Below, piece by piece: positions 9,185 to 17,647 of a stretch of DNA of 64,000 bases (the first letter of the stretch is position 1; the number at the start of each line of letters is the position of its first letter). Origin of the DNA: Candidatus Humimonas hydrogenitrophica (lineage in GTDB: Bacteria > Gemmatimonadota > Gemmatimonadetes > Palauibacterales > Palauibacteraceae); assembly GCA_947581615.1 (NCBI GenBank), contig CANPVD010000105.1, positions 22,373 to 86,372 of the forward strand, given 5' to 3'. Both the position numbers and the translations under genes were made by a program. The notes under the pieces are model-generated. The model saw only the letters and a program-made list of their open reading frames with translations. It was not told the DNA's origin and searched no databases.

Positions 9185-10486
9185 TCAGTCCGACCCGCCC
9201 GAAGCGAACCCACGGTCCGACCCGTCCGTGGCTCTCCCTCCGCCTTGCTCGATCCTCAGCCGGACCACGTACTCCACGCCCATGTGGTCCTCGGTGACGG
9301 CGTAGAGGGCCTCTCCCCGAAACACCGGCACGGGGAAGTGCCGCTGGAGCGCTGCGGGCGGACGCACGCGGCCCAGGTAGCGCCCCCCGGGCCCGAACAC
9401 GTCGAGCTCGCGCACGCCGGTCGCCGTCCGGTCGTGGGCGTACGGGACCACCCACAGGTCGCCCCTCCCGTCGACCCACAGGTCGTCGAACCGCGGGTAG
9501 TCGTCCGGGATCCGCGAGCGGTCCACGTGCCCGGTCATGCCCATCCTCCGCATCCTGTGCTCGCTCGACCGCGCGGCCTCCTCCTTCGCCTGCCCGGGAA
9601 TGCGCTCGGCGCGAGCGCTCCGCTCGATCACGCGGAGCGTGTCTCCAGCCAGCGTCCGCTCCACGACCCTGTAGCGATCGCTCGCTCCCGACCACAGGTG
9701 GCCGCGGCCATCGAGCCTCCATTCGAGGCGGGGCGAGAAGGGCGCGTCGACCTCGCCGCCGTAACGGGAGAACGGGAAGCTGTCCACGGGCGCGAAGGTC
9801 GAATCGAGGGCCAGCAGGACGCCCGGGACGTCCGGCGCGGCGCCGGCCCGCGCGGGGCGGTAGCGAGCCGGCTCCACCGGCCGGCCGGCGGGATCGAACC
9901 CGCCCGACCAGGGCACCGTCCACTTCGGGAGAGGGCGCTGATGGTCGTAAAGGAGCGCGCCCGAGGTATCGAACACCGACCAGCGCGCGTTGCCGTAGTC
10001 CACGACCAGGAGCCGCCCTCCATCCGGCGTGAGCGTGAGGCCGGCCGGCCAGCGAAGCTCTCCGGGGCCCCTGCCCTCGCGGCCGATCGCGCGCACGAAG
10101 CTCCCGTCGGGGCCGAACACCTTGACCTCTCCCGCCTGGCCGCCGGCCACGTAGATGCGTCCGGCCGAGTCCACGGCCAGGGCCCAGATGTCGCCGAGCT
10201 GGCTGGGGCCCGTGTCCGTGGCCGACCCGATGCGGAGCGTCTCGCGGAGCTTCCAGCCCTCGCCCGGCCTCCACGTCCCCCGCCCGGGGCTGCGCACGAG
10301 CACGGCTCCCGAGCGGAGCGTTTCGATCGTCCCGTGCCAGGAGCCGTCGCCGACGGCGGCGTCGCCGGCGCACGCCGCCAGGACGAGGAGTCCCCAGATC
10401 GAGAGCAGCGCGAGGCGTGCGGGCGGCGCGAACCGGGCGACGGCCGGCCGGCACGCGACCGCGTCGGACCGGAGCGAGAAGCGCAT
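9185..10486 (-). CDS. Six-bladed beta-propeller (NHL-like) lipoprotein
   Basis: 433 residues beginning with a lipoprotein signal: arginine, a hydrophobic stretch, then LVLAAC with the lipobox cysteine. The mature part repeats blade motifs such as LAVDSAGRIYVAGGQAGEV and VFGPDGSFVRAIGREGRGPG, the pattern of NHL/6-bladed propellers common in FCB-group bacteria. Likely exported and membrane-anchored; ligand unknown. Start taken at ATG 10486. It lies 31 bases downstream of the symporter gene on the same strand and may be read with it. Confidence 0.78.
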   Translation of the reverse strand: MRFSLRSDAVACRPAVARFAPPARLALLSIWGLLVLAACAGDAAVGDGSWHGTIETLRSGAVLVRSPGRGTWRPGEGWKLRETLRIGSATDTGPSQLGDIWALAVDSAGRIYVAGGQAGEVKVFGPDGSFVRAIGREGRGPGELRWPAGLTLTPDGGRLLVVDYGNARWSVFDTSGALLYDHQRPLPKWTVPWSGGFDPAGRPVEPARYRPARAGAAPDVPGVLLALDSTFAPVDSFPFSRYGGEVDAPFSPRLEWRLDGRGHLWSGASDRYRVVERTLAGDTLRVIERSARAERIPGQAKEEAARSSEHRMRRMGMTGHVDRSRIPDDYPRFDDLWVDGRGDLWVVPYAHDRTATGVRELDVFGPGGRYLGRVRPPAALQRHFPVPVFRGEALYAVTEDHMGVEYVVRLRIEQGGGRATDGSDRGFASGGSD

Positions 10487-10517
10487 CAACGGCGCCGGGC
10501 GGCCGCCGCTCCCCTCG

Positions 10518-11936
10518 TCACTCGTCCGGGTGGCGCTGGAAGTAGCTCCGCGTCTCCCGGAACACGATCCCGGACAGGAGGAGCAACCCGATCAGGTTCG
10601 GGAACGCCATCAGGCCGTTCATGATGTCGGAGAGGAGCCACACGATCTGGATCGGCCGCGCGGCGGCCAGCGCGATGACCACCACGAACACGAGCCGGTA
10701 GGGCACCACGACCTTCTCGCCGAACAGGTACTCGAGGTTGCGCTCGCCGTAGTAGGACCAGCCCAGCATGGTGCTGAACGCGAACACGGCCAGGCTGAAG
10801 GCCACGACGTAGCCGCCCCACTCGCCCGGGAGGCCCGTGCGGAAGGCGTGCTGGGTGAGGTTGGCGCCGTTGAGGCCGGGCTCCTGCCACGCGCCGGTGG
10901 ACAGGATCACGATGCCGGTGAAGGTGCACACCACGATCGTGTCGATGAACGTCTGGGTCATGGAGACGAGCGCCTGGCGCACGGGCTCGTCGGTCTGCGC
11001 GGCGGCCGCCGCGATGCCGCCCGTCCCCAGCCCCGACTCGTTGGAGAAGATCCCGCGCGCCACTCCGAAGCGCATGGCCTGGAGCACGGTGTAGCCCAGG
11101 ACGCCGCCGGCGGCCGACACGGGGCTGAAGGCGCCCGCGAACACGAGGCCGAAGGCGTGGGTGACGCCGTGGCGGTTGATGAAGATGATGGTGCCGGCGC
11201 CGATCATGTAGGCGGCGATCATGATGGGCACGAACACACCCGTGAAGCGTCCGATCGACTTGATGCCCCCCAGGATGACGGCGGCGGCGAGGATCGCCAC
11301 CACGATCCCGGTGACGACCGGCGGCACGTGGAAGGACTGGCGCACGGCGTCGGCCACGGCCTGGGACTGGACGCCGTTGCCGATCCCGAAGGCGGCGATC
11401 GAGGCGAACAGGGCGAAGGCGATCGACAGGACCTTCCCGAGCTTCCCCCAGCGGATCCCGTGCTCCAGGTAGTACATGGGGCCGCCGGCCTTCTCGCCCC
11501 GGGCGTCGGTCTCCCGGAAGTGGACGCCGAGCACGGCCTCCGAGTACTTGGTGGCCATGCCCACCAGGCCGGTGATCCACATCCAGAACAGGGCCCCGGG
11601 GCCGCCGGCGGAGATGGCGGTGGCGACCCCGACGATGTTCCCGGTGCCCACCGTGGCGGCCAGGGCCGTCATGAGCGCCTGGAAGTGGGAGATGTCCCCC
11701 TCGGCCCCCTCGTCCCGCCGCTTGACGAAGGCCAGCCACAGGGAATGCACGAGCTTGCGGAATTGCAGGCCGCGCAGGAGCAGGGTTAGATATAGGCCCG
11801 TTCCCACCAGCAGGATGATCAGGGGCAGACCCCACACCCAGTCCGAGATGGCCTGCAGGTGGGGGATCAAGCCGCCGGCGGACGCGCCCTGGAGGGCCGC
11901 GAGCAGGCCGAGCGGAACCGCCGCGATCTGGTGCAT
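10518..11936 (-). CDS. Sodium:alanine (AGCS family) symporter
   Basis: Inner-membrane transporter of 472 residues with about 11 hydrophobic helices. The family motifs [20 protein letters not shown] and [10 protein letters not shown] are intact; these line the sodium and substrate path in the alanine or glycine cation symporters. Likely imports a small neutral amino acid with Na+; which one is not readable. ATG at 11936. A TTGACG/TACCCT promoter candidate lies about 65 bases upstream. Confidence 0.92.
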   Translation of the reverse strand: MHQIAAVPLGLLAALQGASAGGLIPHLQAISDWVWGLPLIILLVGTGLYLTLLLRGLQFRKLVHSLWLAFVKRRDEGAEGDISHFQALMTALAATVGTGNIVGVATAISAGGPGALFWMWITGLVGMATKYSEAVLGVHFRETDARGEKAGGPMYYLEHGIRWGKLGKVLSIAFALFASIAAFGIGNGVQSQAVADAVRQSFHVPPVVTGIVVAILAAAVILGGIKSIGRFTGVFVPIMIAAYMIGAGTIIFINRHGVTHAFGLVFAGAFSPVSAAGGVLGYTVLQAMRFGVARGIFSNESGLGTGGIAAAAAQTDEPVRQALVSMTQTFIDTIVVCTFTGIVILSTGAWQEPGLNGANLTQHAFRTGLPGEWGGYVVAFSLAVFAFSTMLGWSYYGERNLEYLFGEKVVVPYRLVFVVVIALAAARPIQIVWLLSDIMNGLMAFPNLIGLLLLSGIVFRETRSYFQRHPDE

Positions 11937-12000
11937 GGTCGTTGCGCTCGTCTCGGTCGAGGAGGGAACGGACGGGTCCGCGAACGGCTGATCGTTGAAC

Positions 12001-12030
12001 AGGGTAGACCCCGGCCCGCGCGGACGTCAA
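12001..12030 (-). promoter_or_regulatory. Candidate sigma-70 promoter for the AGCS symporter
   Basis: On the minus strand TTGACG (12025-12030) is followed after 18 bases by TACCCT (12001-12006). The -35 is strong and the -10 weak (3 of 6). It points at the symporter start at 11936 and sits in the divergent gap with the DeaD-like gene. Confidence 0.42.
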
Positions 12031-12073
12031 TACGATCCCGCGGCGCGACGAGTCACCCCCGAGGAGGGACGAC

Positions 12074-13672
12074 GTGGAAGAGGAGCAGCGCGAGGCCGCC
12101 AGGAGGCTCGGGTACGGGCGCACGCCCGAGCTGGTGGAGGAGCTGGAGGCCGTGGCCCTCCGCGGAAATCCGGTCGCGGCCATCGCGGCGCGCGGCTCGG
12201 GCGCGGAGCTGCTCTACGCGCTCGCCGCCGCGGGCCGCTGCGACCCCGAGTCACCGGCCGTGCAGGGCCTCGTCCTGTGTCCGACCGAGGAGGCCGCCCT
12301 GCGCGCGGCCGCGGCCCTCCACGCGATGGGGCTCGGCGCCGAGCTCGAGGCGCTGGCCTGGCGGCCGTGGAGCGAGGCCTCGGACGGGGTCGGCGAGCGG
12401 GCCGAGCGCCCGTTCGCCCAGCTCGTCGCCGGCCGTCCGGTGGAGCTGCTCCCCGAGGTGCGCTCGGGCCGGCTCAAGCTCGGGGAGATCCGCCTGCTGG
12501 CCCTGGACGGCGTCAGCGCGCTCGAGAGCACGGGGCAGTGGGAGTCGGTCGAGGCCATCCTCGACACCCTTCCCGAGGGCGCCCAGAAGATCGCGGTCGA
12601 CGACCACCTGTCCGAACGGCTCAAGTCGCTGGTGACCCACCAGCTCGGGCGCGGCAAGAAGTGGCCTCCAGAGCTGTTCGCGCCGGGCTCGGAGGGACGC
12701 CCCACCAGTCGGGGCGTCCTCCTGGCGGGGTCGGCGGCTTCGCTGGAGGGCCGGCTGGAGCGGCTGTCCGCCGGCCTGCGCGCGGCGGCCGAGGACCGCC
12801 AGGCGGAGTCGGCGGTGGTGCACTGCCCCGACGAGGGCACGGCCTACCGCACGGCCTCCGGTCTGGCGGCGCGGGGCTTCGCCCTGGCGGACGAGCCGGG
12901 CGAGCCGGGCGTGGTGGTGGCGTGGGGTGACGAGGAGCCCGCCGGAGGCACGGCGGCGCTCCTGGGACTCCCCTCCGGCCTGCCCGATCTCCAGCGCCGC
13001 CTCGGAGCGGCCTCGGCCCGCATCGCGGTGGTGGACGACGGTGAGCTCCCCCAGCTCCGAATCCTGGCCAGGCGAGCCGGGTGGGCGGTGCGGGAGGTGT
13101 CCGAGCCTCCACCCGCCACGGCCCGCGACTCGATCGCCCGCGCCCGCGAGGCGATCCGGCGCCGCATCGAGGGGTTCGACGACGCGGCCGAGCTCCTGGT
13201 CCTCGAGCCGTTGCTCGACGAGCATGGCGCGGCGAGCGTGGCCGCCGCCCTCGGCGCGCTCCTCCGGGAGCGACAGGGCCCGACGCCCGCGGAGGACGAG
13301 GCCGCGGCCGGAGCGGCCGGCTACGGCTCGTCGGCCGCGGAGCCGCGCGGGGCCGCCGCGCCGAGCCGTGACGCGCGAGAGAGGCCGAGGGGCCGCCCCG
13401 GCACGGGAGCCCGGGAGCCCGGGACGCGGAGCTCCTGGTATCGGATCTACATCAACGCCGGCTCGAGGGACGGGGTGGGCCCCAACGACATCGTGGGCGC
13501 CATCACGGGCGAGACCGGCGCGGTCGGGGCGCAGATCGGCCAGATCGATGTCCGGAGCAGCTACACCCTGGTGGACGTCGACTCACAGGTGGCGGAGCAG
13601 GTCATGTCGGGCCTGTCGGGCGCCAGCATCAAGGGGCGGGAGGTGGTGGCGCGGCCCGACCGGGGCTCCTGA
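12074..13672 (+). CDS. DeaD/DbpA-like protein with degenerate helicase core and intact RNA-binding domain
   Basis: 532 residues. The last part (about 456-526) is a clear DbpA/CsdA RNA-binding domain: YRIYINAGSRDGVGPNDIVG then IGQIDVRSSYTLVDV. The preceding 400 residues follow the DeaD layout, but the catalytic motifs are lost. Motif I is reduced to AARGSGAELL (about 38-46) with no GKT. Motif Ia survives as VLCPTEEA. The DEAD box reads LALDGVSAL (about 142-150), and SAT reads AVDDH. The RecA2 half (about 247-340) lacks the arginine-rich HRIGRTGR motif, and a DeaD-type helical segment follows near 368-400. An alanine/proline/arginine linker precedes the RNA-binding domain. I infer a non-ATPase RNA-binding protein derived from a cold-shock helicase. 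No intact copy is in the window. Confidence 0.75.
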   Translation: MEEEQREAARRLGYGRTPELVEELEAVALRGNPVAAIAARGSGAELLYALAAAGRCDPESPAVQGLVLCPTEEAALRAAAALHAMGLGAELEALAWRPWSEASDGVGERAERPFAQLVAGRPVELLPEVRSGRLKLGEIRLLALDGVSALESTGQWESVEAILDTLPEGAQKIAVDDHLSERLKSLVTHQLGRGKKWPPELFAPGSEGRPTSRGVLLAGSAASLEGRLERLSAGLRAAAEDRQAESAVVHCPDEGTAYRTASGLAARGFALADEPGEPGVVVAWGDEEPAGGTAALLGLPSGLPDLQRRLGAASARIAVVDDGELPQLRILARRAGWAVREVSEPPPATARDSIARAREAIRRRIEGFDDAAELLVLEPLLDEHGAASVAAALGALLRERQGPTPAEDEAAAGAAGYGSSAAEPRGAAAPSRDARERPRGRPGTGAREPGTRSSWYRIYINAGSRDGVGPNDIVGAITGETGAVGAQIGQIDVRSSYTLVDVDSQVAEQVMSGLSGASIKGREVVARPDRGS

Positions 13673-13750
13673 GAGGGCTCCCGGGGCGCTACCGGGCCCC
13701 GATGCGCGCGGGGGGCGGAGCCGCCCACGCGGTCCCGCCCCCCGGTTCAC

Positions 13751-13772
13751 ACGGGCCGTCGCGGCGGCCCGT
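13751..13772 (-). terminator. Hairpin after the HU gene
   Basis: ACGGGCCG and CGGCCCGT pair perfectly around six bases, 16 bases after the HU stop codon on the minus strand. It lies in the gap between convergent genes, so it could also serve the DeaD-like gene. No T-run. Confidence 0.5.
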
Positions 13773-13787
13773 CTGCGCCACCTCTGC

Positions 13788-14072
13788 TTAGTTGACGGAG
13801 TCCTTGAGGCCCTTGCCGGCCCGGAAGCTGACGGCGTTGCTGGCGGAGATACGGATCTTCTCGCCCGTCTGCGGATTACGACCCATGCGAGCCTTCCGCT
13901 TGCGAGTCTCGAACGTGCCGAAACCCGTGATCTGGACCTTCTTGCCGCGCTTGAGCGTCTTGGAGATGACGCCGCTGTCGGTGTCGAACAGCGCGTCGAT
14001 GGCGCGTTGCGCATCGGCCTTGGTGAAGTTGGTGGCCTTGGCGAGGGCCTCGGTGAGCTCGGTCTTGTTCAC
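13788..14072 (-). CDS. hup: HU family DNA-binding protein
   Basis: Nucleoid protein of 94 residues that bends DNA as a dimer. It opens with NKTELTEALAK and has the GFGTFETRKRKARMGRNPQT arm with the proline that intercalates DNA, ending in VSFRAGKGLK. The GTG at 14072 is fixed by AAAGGAG five bases upstream; the open frame extends further but has no ribosome site there. A good sigma-70 promoter lies about 60-90 bases upstream. Confidence 0.95.
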   Translation of the reverse strand: MNKTELTEALAKATNFTKADAQRAIDALFDTDSGVISKTLKRGKKVQITGFGTFETRKRKARMGRNPQTGEKIRISASNAVSFRAGKGLKDSVN

Positions 14073-14133
14073 GGTGACTCCTTTTGGTGAAGGTGACGAA
14101 AGCGCAGACGAGACGTGGCCTCTCACGTACCTC

Positions 14134-14162
14134 AGTGTATGAGCGACCTCCGGAGCCGTCAA
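14134..14162 (-). promoter_or_regulatory. Sigma-70 promoter of the HU gene
   Basis: TTGACG at 14157-14162 and TACACT at 14134-14139 on the minus strand, with an ideal 17-base spacer. The predicted transcript starts about 55 bases before the HU GTG. One of the best consensus promoters in the window, fitting an abundant protein. Confidence 0.7.
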
Positions 14163-14305
14163 GTGACGCGGATCCGTCGAAGTCGAGGCGCCGTCGGACA
14201 TTTCCGGGGTCCACCCCCCCGGCGGGCGTCGGGCACCCCTTGGAATCGGTCCGGGCACCCACCCGGGGGATCGCTCCCCGAGCCCGCCGTGGACGGGGCT
14301 AGAGC

Positions 14306-15331
14306 GTGAGCAGGAAGCTCTTCCTGCGACGCGTCGGCTTCCTGACCGCCCTGCTCCTCGTGCTGCTGGCGGTGGGAACCGCCGGCTTCATGAGCTTTCC
14401 CGGCTGGAGCTTCTCCGACGCCCTGTACATGACCGTCACCACGATCACGGCGGTCGGCTACCAGGAGGTGCACCCGCTGAACGACGCGGGTCGAACCCTG
14501 GCCGGCATCCTGCTCGCCGGCGGCATCACGGGCATGGGGCTGTGGTTCGCGCTGCTGACATCGGCGATCGTCGAGATGGACCTGGCCCAGGCTTTCCGTT
14601 CGAGGAGGACCATGAAGAAGATCGGCGATCTCTCCGGCCACGTCGTCGTGTGCGGCGCCGGGCGCTCGGGACGCCAGGTGGTGCGTGAGCTGGCGGCGGC
14701 CCGGGTGCCGTACGTGGCGGTCGACCGGGACCCGCGGCGCGCCGAGCTCGTGCGCGAGATCGACCCCGACGCCCTGGTCCTCGAGGCCGACGCCACGCGC
14801 GACGAGACCCTCGAGCAGGCCGGCGTGCGCCGTGCCCGGGGGCTGATCACGGCCCTGAGCGCCGACACCGACAACCTGTTCGTGTGCCTGAGCGCGCGCT
14901 CCCTGTCGCCCTCGCTCACCATCGTGGCCCGAACCCTGGACGAGGAGGCCATGGGCAAGCTGTACCGGGCCGGAGCCGACCACTGCGTGAGCCCCAACAT
15001 CACCGGGGGCGTTCGCATGGCCTCCATGCTCCTGCGGCCGCAGGTGGTGAGCTTCCTCGACGTCGTGATGGGCGAGGAGGAGCTGACGCTGCGCCTGGAG
15101 GAGGTGCGCGTGCCCGGGAGCTCCCCCCTGGCCGGGAAGAGCCTCTCGGAGGTCCGCATCCCGCAGAAGACGGGACTCATCATCATCGCGCTCTACCACG
15201 AGGCGGAGTCCGGAGAGCGGGAGCTGGTCTACAACCCCGGCTCCGAGGAGCGCATCCGCGAGCGCGACACGCTGATCGCGCTCGGCGAGCCCGACCGGAT
15301 CGATCGACTCCGGCGCATGGCCGGCGCGTGA
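14306..15331 (+). CDS. Potassium channel with RCK (TrkA-N/TrkA-C) regulatory domains
   Basis: Inner-membrane protein of 341 residues. Two membrane helices flank a pore loop with filter TVTTITAVGYQE, a TVGY-type K+ filter with alanine (AVGY). A cytoplasmic Rossmann RCK domain follows (VVVCGAGRSGRQVVREL, about 115-235), then a TrkA-C-like domain ending IALGEPDRIDRL. This is the two-helix MthK-type layout, gated by a ligand bound to the RCK ring. GTG start at 14306. Its stop overlaps the transglycosylase start as GTGA. Confidence 0.9.
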   Translation: MSRKLFLRRVGFLTALLLVLLAVGTAGFMSFPGWSFSDALYMTVTTITAVGYQEVHPLNDAGRTLAGILLAGGITGMGLWFALLTSAIVEMDLAQAFRSRRTMKKIGDLSGHVVVCGAGRSGRQVVRELAAARVPYVAVDRDPRRAELVREIDPDALVLEADATRDETLEQAGVRRARGLITALSADTDNLFVCLSARSLSPSLTIVARTLDEEAMGKLYRAGADHCVSPNITGGVRMASMLLRPQVVSFLDVVMGEEELTLRLEEVRVPGSSPLAGKSLSEVRIPQKTGLIIIALYHEAESGERELVYNPGSEERIRERDTLIALGEPDRIDRLRRMAGA

Positions 15332-16386
15332 CCGAGGAGCCGGACTCCGCAACCGGGCCCGGGGCCACCCCGGAACGGGATGCCGGGCCGGACAGGGCCG
15401 CCGGCTCGGAGGCCGAGCCGCGCGGCGGGTCGCGCCGGCGCCGTCCCTCCCTCGTGCGGCGGGCCCTCCAGCTGGCGGGCGGGCTGCTCGCGGTCCCGGT
15501 CGTGGGCGGCGTCATCGTGTACCTCACCTCCCCGAACGGCTCCGAGTACCGCCGCGCCTGGCCGGAACGCACCGCCTACATGCAGCTCCGCATCGACGCG
15601 GCCCGTGACGCCGGGCGCCCTCTCCGGATCCAGTACATGCCGGTCCCCCTGTCCCGGATCCCGCACGCCGTTCAGCGTGCCGTCCTCGTCGGCGAGGACG
15701 CGGGGTTCTACGGCCACGGGGCCTTCGACTGGTCGGAGCTGCGGGCGGCCGTCGAGCAGGCATGGCGGGAGGGGGAGTCGCCGCGAGGGGCGAGCACGAT
15801 CACGCAGCAGCTGGCCCGGAATCTCTACCTCTCCCCGCGGCGCTCGCTGTGGCGGAAGATCCGGGAGGCCTTCATTGCCGTGCGGCTCGAGCACGCGCTC
15901 TCCAAGCGCCGGATCCTGGAGCTGTACCTGAACGTCATCGAGCTCGGACGCGGCGTGTTCGGGGTGGAGGCGGCCAGCGAGCACTACTTCGGCGAGACGG
16001 TGGACGCGCTCGGCGGGGACCAGGCGGTGCGGCTGGCAGCCACGATCCCCTCTCCGCTGCACGACAACCCGGCCACGGACACGCGCGAGTATCGCTGGAG
16101 GATCGGGCTCATCGGCCCGCGCGCGTTTCCGCCCGACACCGCCGCCGTCGACACGGGGGCCGCGGACCTCGGCGCGGACACCGCCGTCATGGACACCGCG
16201 GTGATGCCGCCGGACCTCCCCTCGGCCGGAACCCTCGCGGCCCCGGCGGACACGCTCACGCCCGACACGATCCCCGTCGACAGTCTCACGCCGGATCCGT
16301 CGCGGCCCGACACTCTGCGGCCGGACACGACGGCACCGGACACGGCGGGACGCGGGGTCGAAGGTACGCGCCGCCCTCGCAGCTAG
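15328..16386 (+). CDS. mtgA: Monofunctional peptidoglycan transglycosylase with long acidic C-terminal tail
   Basis: GT51 enzyme that polymerises lipid II into glycan strands at the outer face of the inner membrane. A basic cytoplasmic leader precedes one membrane helix (ALQLAGGLLAVPVVGGVIVY). The catalytic motifs GEDAGFYGHGAFDW (first Glu), GASTITQQLARNLYLSP and KRRILELYLNVIELGRGVFG are complete. After the catalytic domain about 95 residues consist of repeated Asp-Thr/Pro-Asp-Thr units, a low-complexity periplasmic tail not typical of MtgA. No transpeptidase domain. GTG start overlaps the K+ channel stop; the end overlaps the convergent PspA-like gene by four bases. Confidence 0.88.
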   Translation: MTEEPDSATGPGATPERDAGPDRAAGSEAEPRGGSRRRRPSLVRRALQLAGGLLAVPVVGGVIVYLTSPNGSEYRRAWPERTAYMQLRIDAARDAGRPLRIQYMPVPLSRIPHAVQRAVLVGEDAGFYGHGAFDWSELRAAVEQAWREGESPRGASTITQQLARNLYLSPRRSLWRKIREAFIAVRLEHALSKRRILELYLNVIELGRGVFGVEAASEHYFGETVDALGGDQAVRLAATIPSPLHDNPATDTREYRWRIGLIGPRAFPPDTAAVDTGAADLGADTAVMDTAVMPPDLPSAGTLAAPADTLTPDTIPVDSLTPDPSRPDTLRPDTTAPDTAGRGVEGTRRPRS

Positions 16387-17063
16387 TCGGCCGGATCTTC
16401 CCGGGTCGCTTCGCCGCCGGATTCGGGGCCGCCACCGGAAGCATCGCCGCCGGCCGAACCGGCCGCGTCGGCCTCCCCCGCTTCGCCCACGCCCATCCGG
16501 CGCTTGAGCTCCTCTAGCAGAGCGTCGGAGTGTCGCTGACGCTCGGCCGCCGCGACCTCCGGGGGGAGGTCGGCGCCGCCGGCCGGGCCACCACCGAGGT
16601 CGGCGTCCAGCTCCCGCTCGGCCCGCGTGAGACGCTCGGCATCCTCGACCTTCTCGGCGAGCCGGTCGAAGGTGCGGGACGGGCCCGACATGCCCTCGCG
16701 CAGGTCCTCGGACGTGCGCGCCGTGCGGCTGCGGATGGCGAGGGCGTCCCGCTGACCGATCGCCTCCCGAAAGCGCCGCGTGAGCTCGGCCGACTCGGCG
16801 CGGGTCTCGGCCAGCACCGCCGTCACGCCCTCGAGCTTCTTGCGGATCGTCGCGGCGGCCTCGGAGTCGGCGGGCGCGCGCTGGAGCTTGCGTTCCAGGG
16901 TGCGCGCCTCGTCCTCGAGACCCTTCACGCGGGCCCTGGCGTCGATGAGCTCCTCGCGCATGCCGGCCAGGATCCGGTCGATTTCATCCTCGCCGGGGCC
17001 GGGGCCCTTCTTCTCGAGCGCGTCGAGCGCACGCTCCAGCCGTTTCTTCATTCCCTCGAACAT
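16383..17063 (-). CDS. PspA/IM30-like coiled-coil protein
   Basis: 226 residues, mostly charged heptad-like helix from about residue 5 to 175 (AGMREELIDARARVKGLEDE and onward), then a Gly/Ala/Glu-rich disordered tail. FDRLAEKVEDAERLTRAERE resembles the last core helices of PspA, the membrane-stress scaffold that coats damaged inner membrane. The match is by pattern, and a generic coiled-coil protein remains possible. ATG at 17063. No pspBC or pspF partner is adjacent; transglycosylase and K+ channel neighbours fit an envelope context. Confidence 0.6.
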   Translation of the reverse strand: MFEGMKKRLERALDALEKKGPGPGEDEIDRILAGMREELIDARARVKGLEDEARTLERKLQRAPADSEAAATIRKKLEGVTAVLAETRAESAELTRRFREAIGQRDALAIRSRTARTSEDLREGMSGPSRTFDRLAEKVEDAERLTRAERELDADLGGGPAGGADLPPEVAAAERQRHSDALLEELKRRMGVGEAGEADAAGSAGGDASGGGPESGGEATREDPAD

Positions 17064-17115
17064 GACCCCATGAGTCTAACGCGATGGCGTCGGATCCGTC
17101 CACAGCTACCGCAGC

Positions 17116-17144
17116 TTGACATAGGGGGTAGGGGTATATTATCA
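17116..17144 (+). promoter_or_regulatory. Promoter of the csoR-copA operon
   Basis: Consensus TTGACA at 17116-17121 is followed by an AT-rich -10 zone, TATATTATCAT at 17135-17145. TATTAT (15-base spacing) and TTATCA (17-base spacing) are alternative -10 boxes. The spacer is filled by a G-tract that looks like a CsoR operator, so repression by occlusion is expected. Confidence 0.65.
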
Positions 17145-17172
17145 TGCGCCGTGTCGATAGGGGGGAGGGGTA
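17121..17172 (+). repeat. Two near-identical G-tract operator candidates for CsoR
   Basis: ATAGGGGGTAGGGGTA at 17121-17136 and ATAGGGGGGAGGGGTA at 17157-17172 differ at one base and start 36 bases apart. The first fills the promoter spacer, the second lies in the early leader. CsoR/RcnR-family repressors are known to bind G/C-tract operators flanked by TA, and the repressor gene follows immediately. Confidence 0.65.
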
Positions 17173-17247
17173 CTCGGGTAGACGACGATCGCCCCCCCAA
17201 GCGGAAGCGAGGCGGCACCGGACGGAAACGAGACCACGAGGTGCGAA

Positions 17248-17628
17248 ATGCGCGGGACGACGGCCGAAAAGACCCCGGAAGCCACGGAAGCGCCCGCCCC
17301 GTGCGCCTGCGGGTGCGGAGCGCAGGAGGACGGCGCCGATCGTAAGGCGGCCGGCGTCGACCCCGCCATCAAGGAGAGCAACCTCATTCGGCTCCGCCGC
17401 ATCGAGGGCCAGATCCGGGGTCTGCAGCGCATGGTCGAGGAGGAGCGCTACTGCGCCGACATTCTCACCCAGATCTCCTCGGTGCACGAGGCGCTGAGGG
17501 GCGTCGGGCGCGAGCTCATGCGGAACCACCTGGCCTACTGCGCCACCAACGCCATCCAGGCCGGCGGCGAGGAAGCGCGGGCCATGTACGACGAGATCGT
17601 GGACCTGATGTACAAGCACGCGCGGTAA
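17248..17628 (+). CDS. csoR: CsoR-type copper-sensing repressor
   Basis: All-helical repressor of 126 residues that releases DNA on binding Cu(I). The family core begins [20 protein letters not shown]. The copper ligands fit: Cys in [11 protein letters not shown], then His and Cys in RNHLAYC. Before the core is an extra leader of about 40 residues containing [11 protein letters not shown], a Cys-rich cluster not part of the standard family, which may bind metal as well. ATG at 17248 with GAGG upstream. copA follows after 20 bases, so the repressor and pump form one operon under two G-tract operators. Confidence 0.9.
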   Translation: MRGTTAEKTPEATEAPAPCACGCGAQEDGADRKAAGVDPAIKESNLIRLRRIEGQIRGLQRMVEEERYCADILTQISSVHEALRGVGRELMRNHLAYCATNAIQAGGEEARAMYDEIVDLMYKHAR

Positions 17629-17647
17629 CCCCCGAGGGATAGAGCCG

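Noticed and set aside
16130..16350. Short repeated units suggestive of a CRISPR or tandem array
   Set aside because: They are Asp-Thr/Pro-Asp-Thr codon repeats in frame with mtgA, without spacers of constant length.
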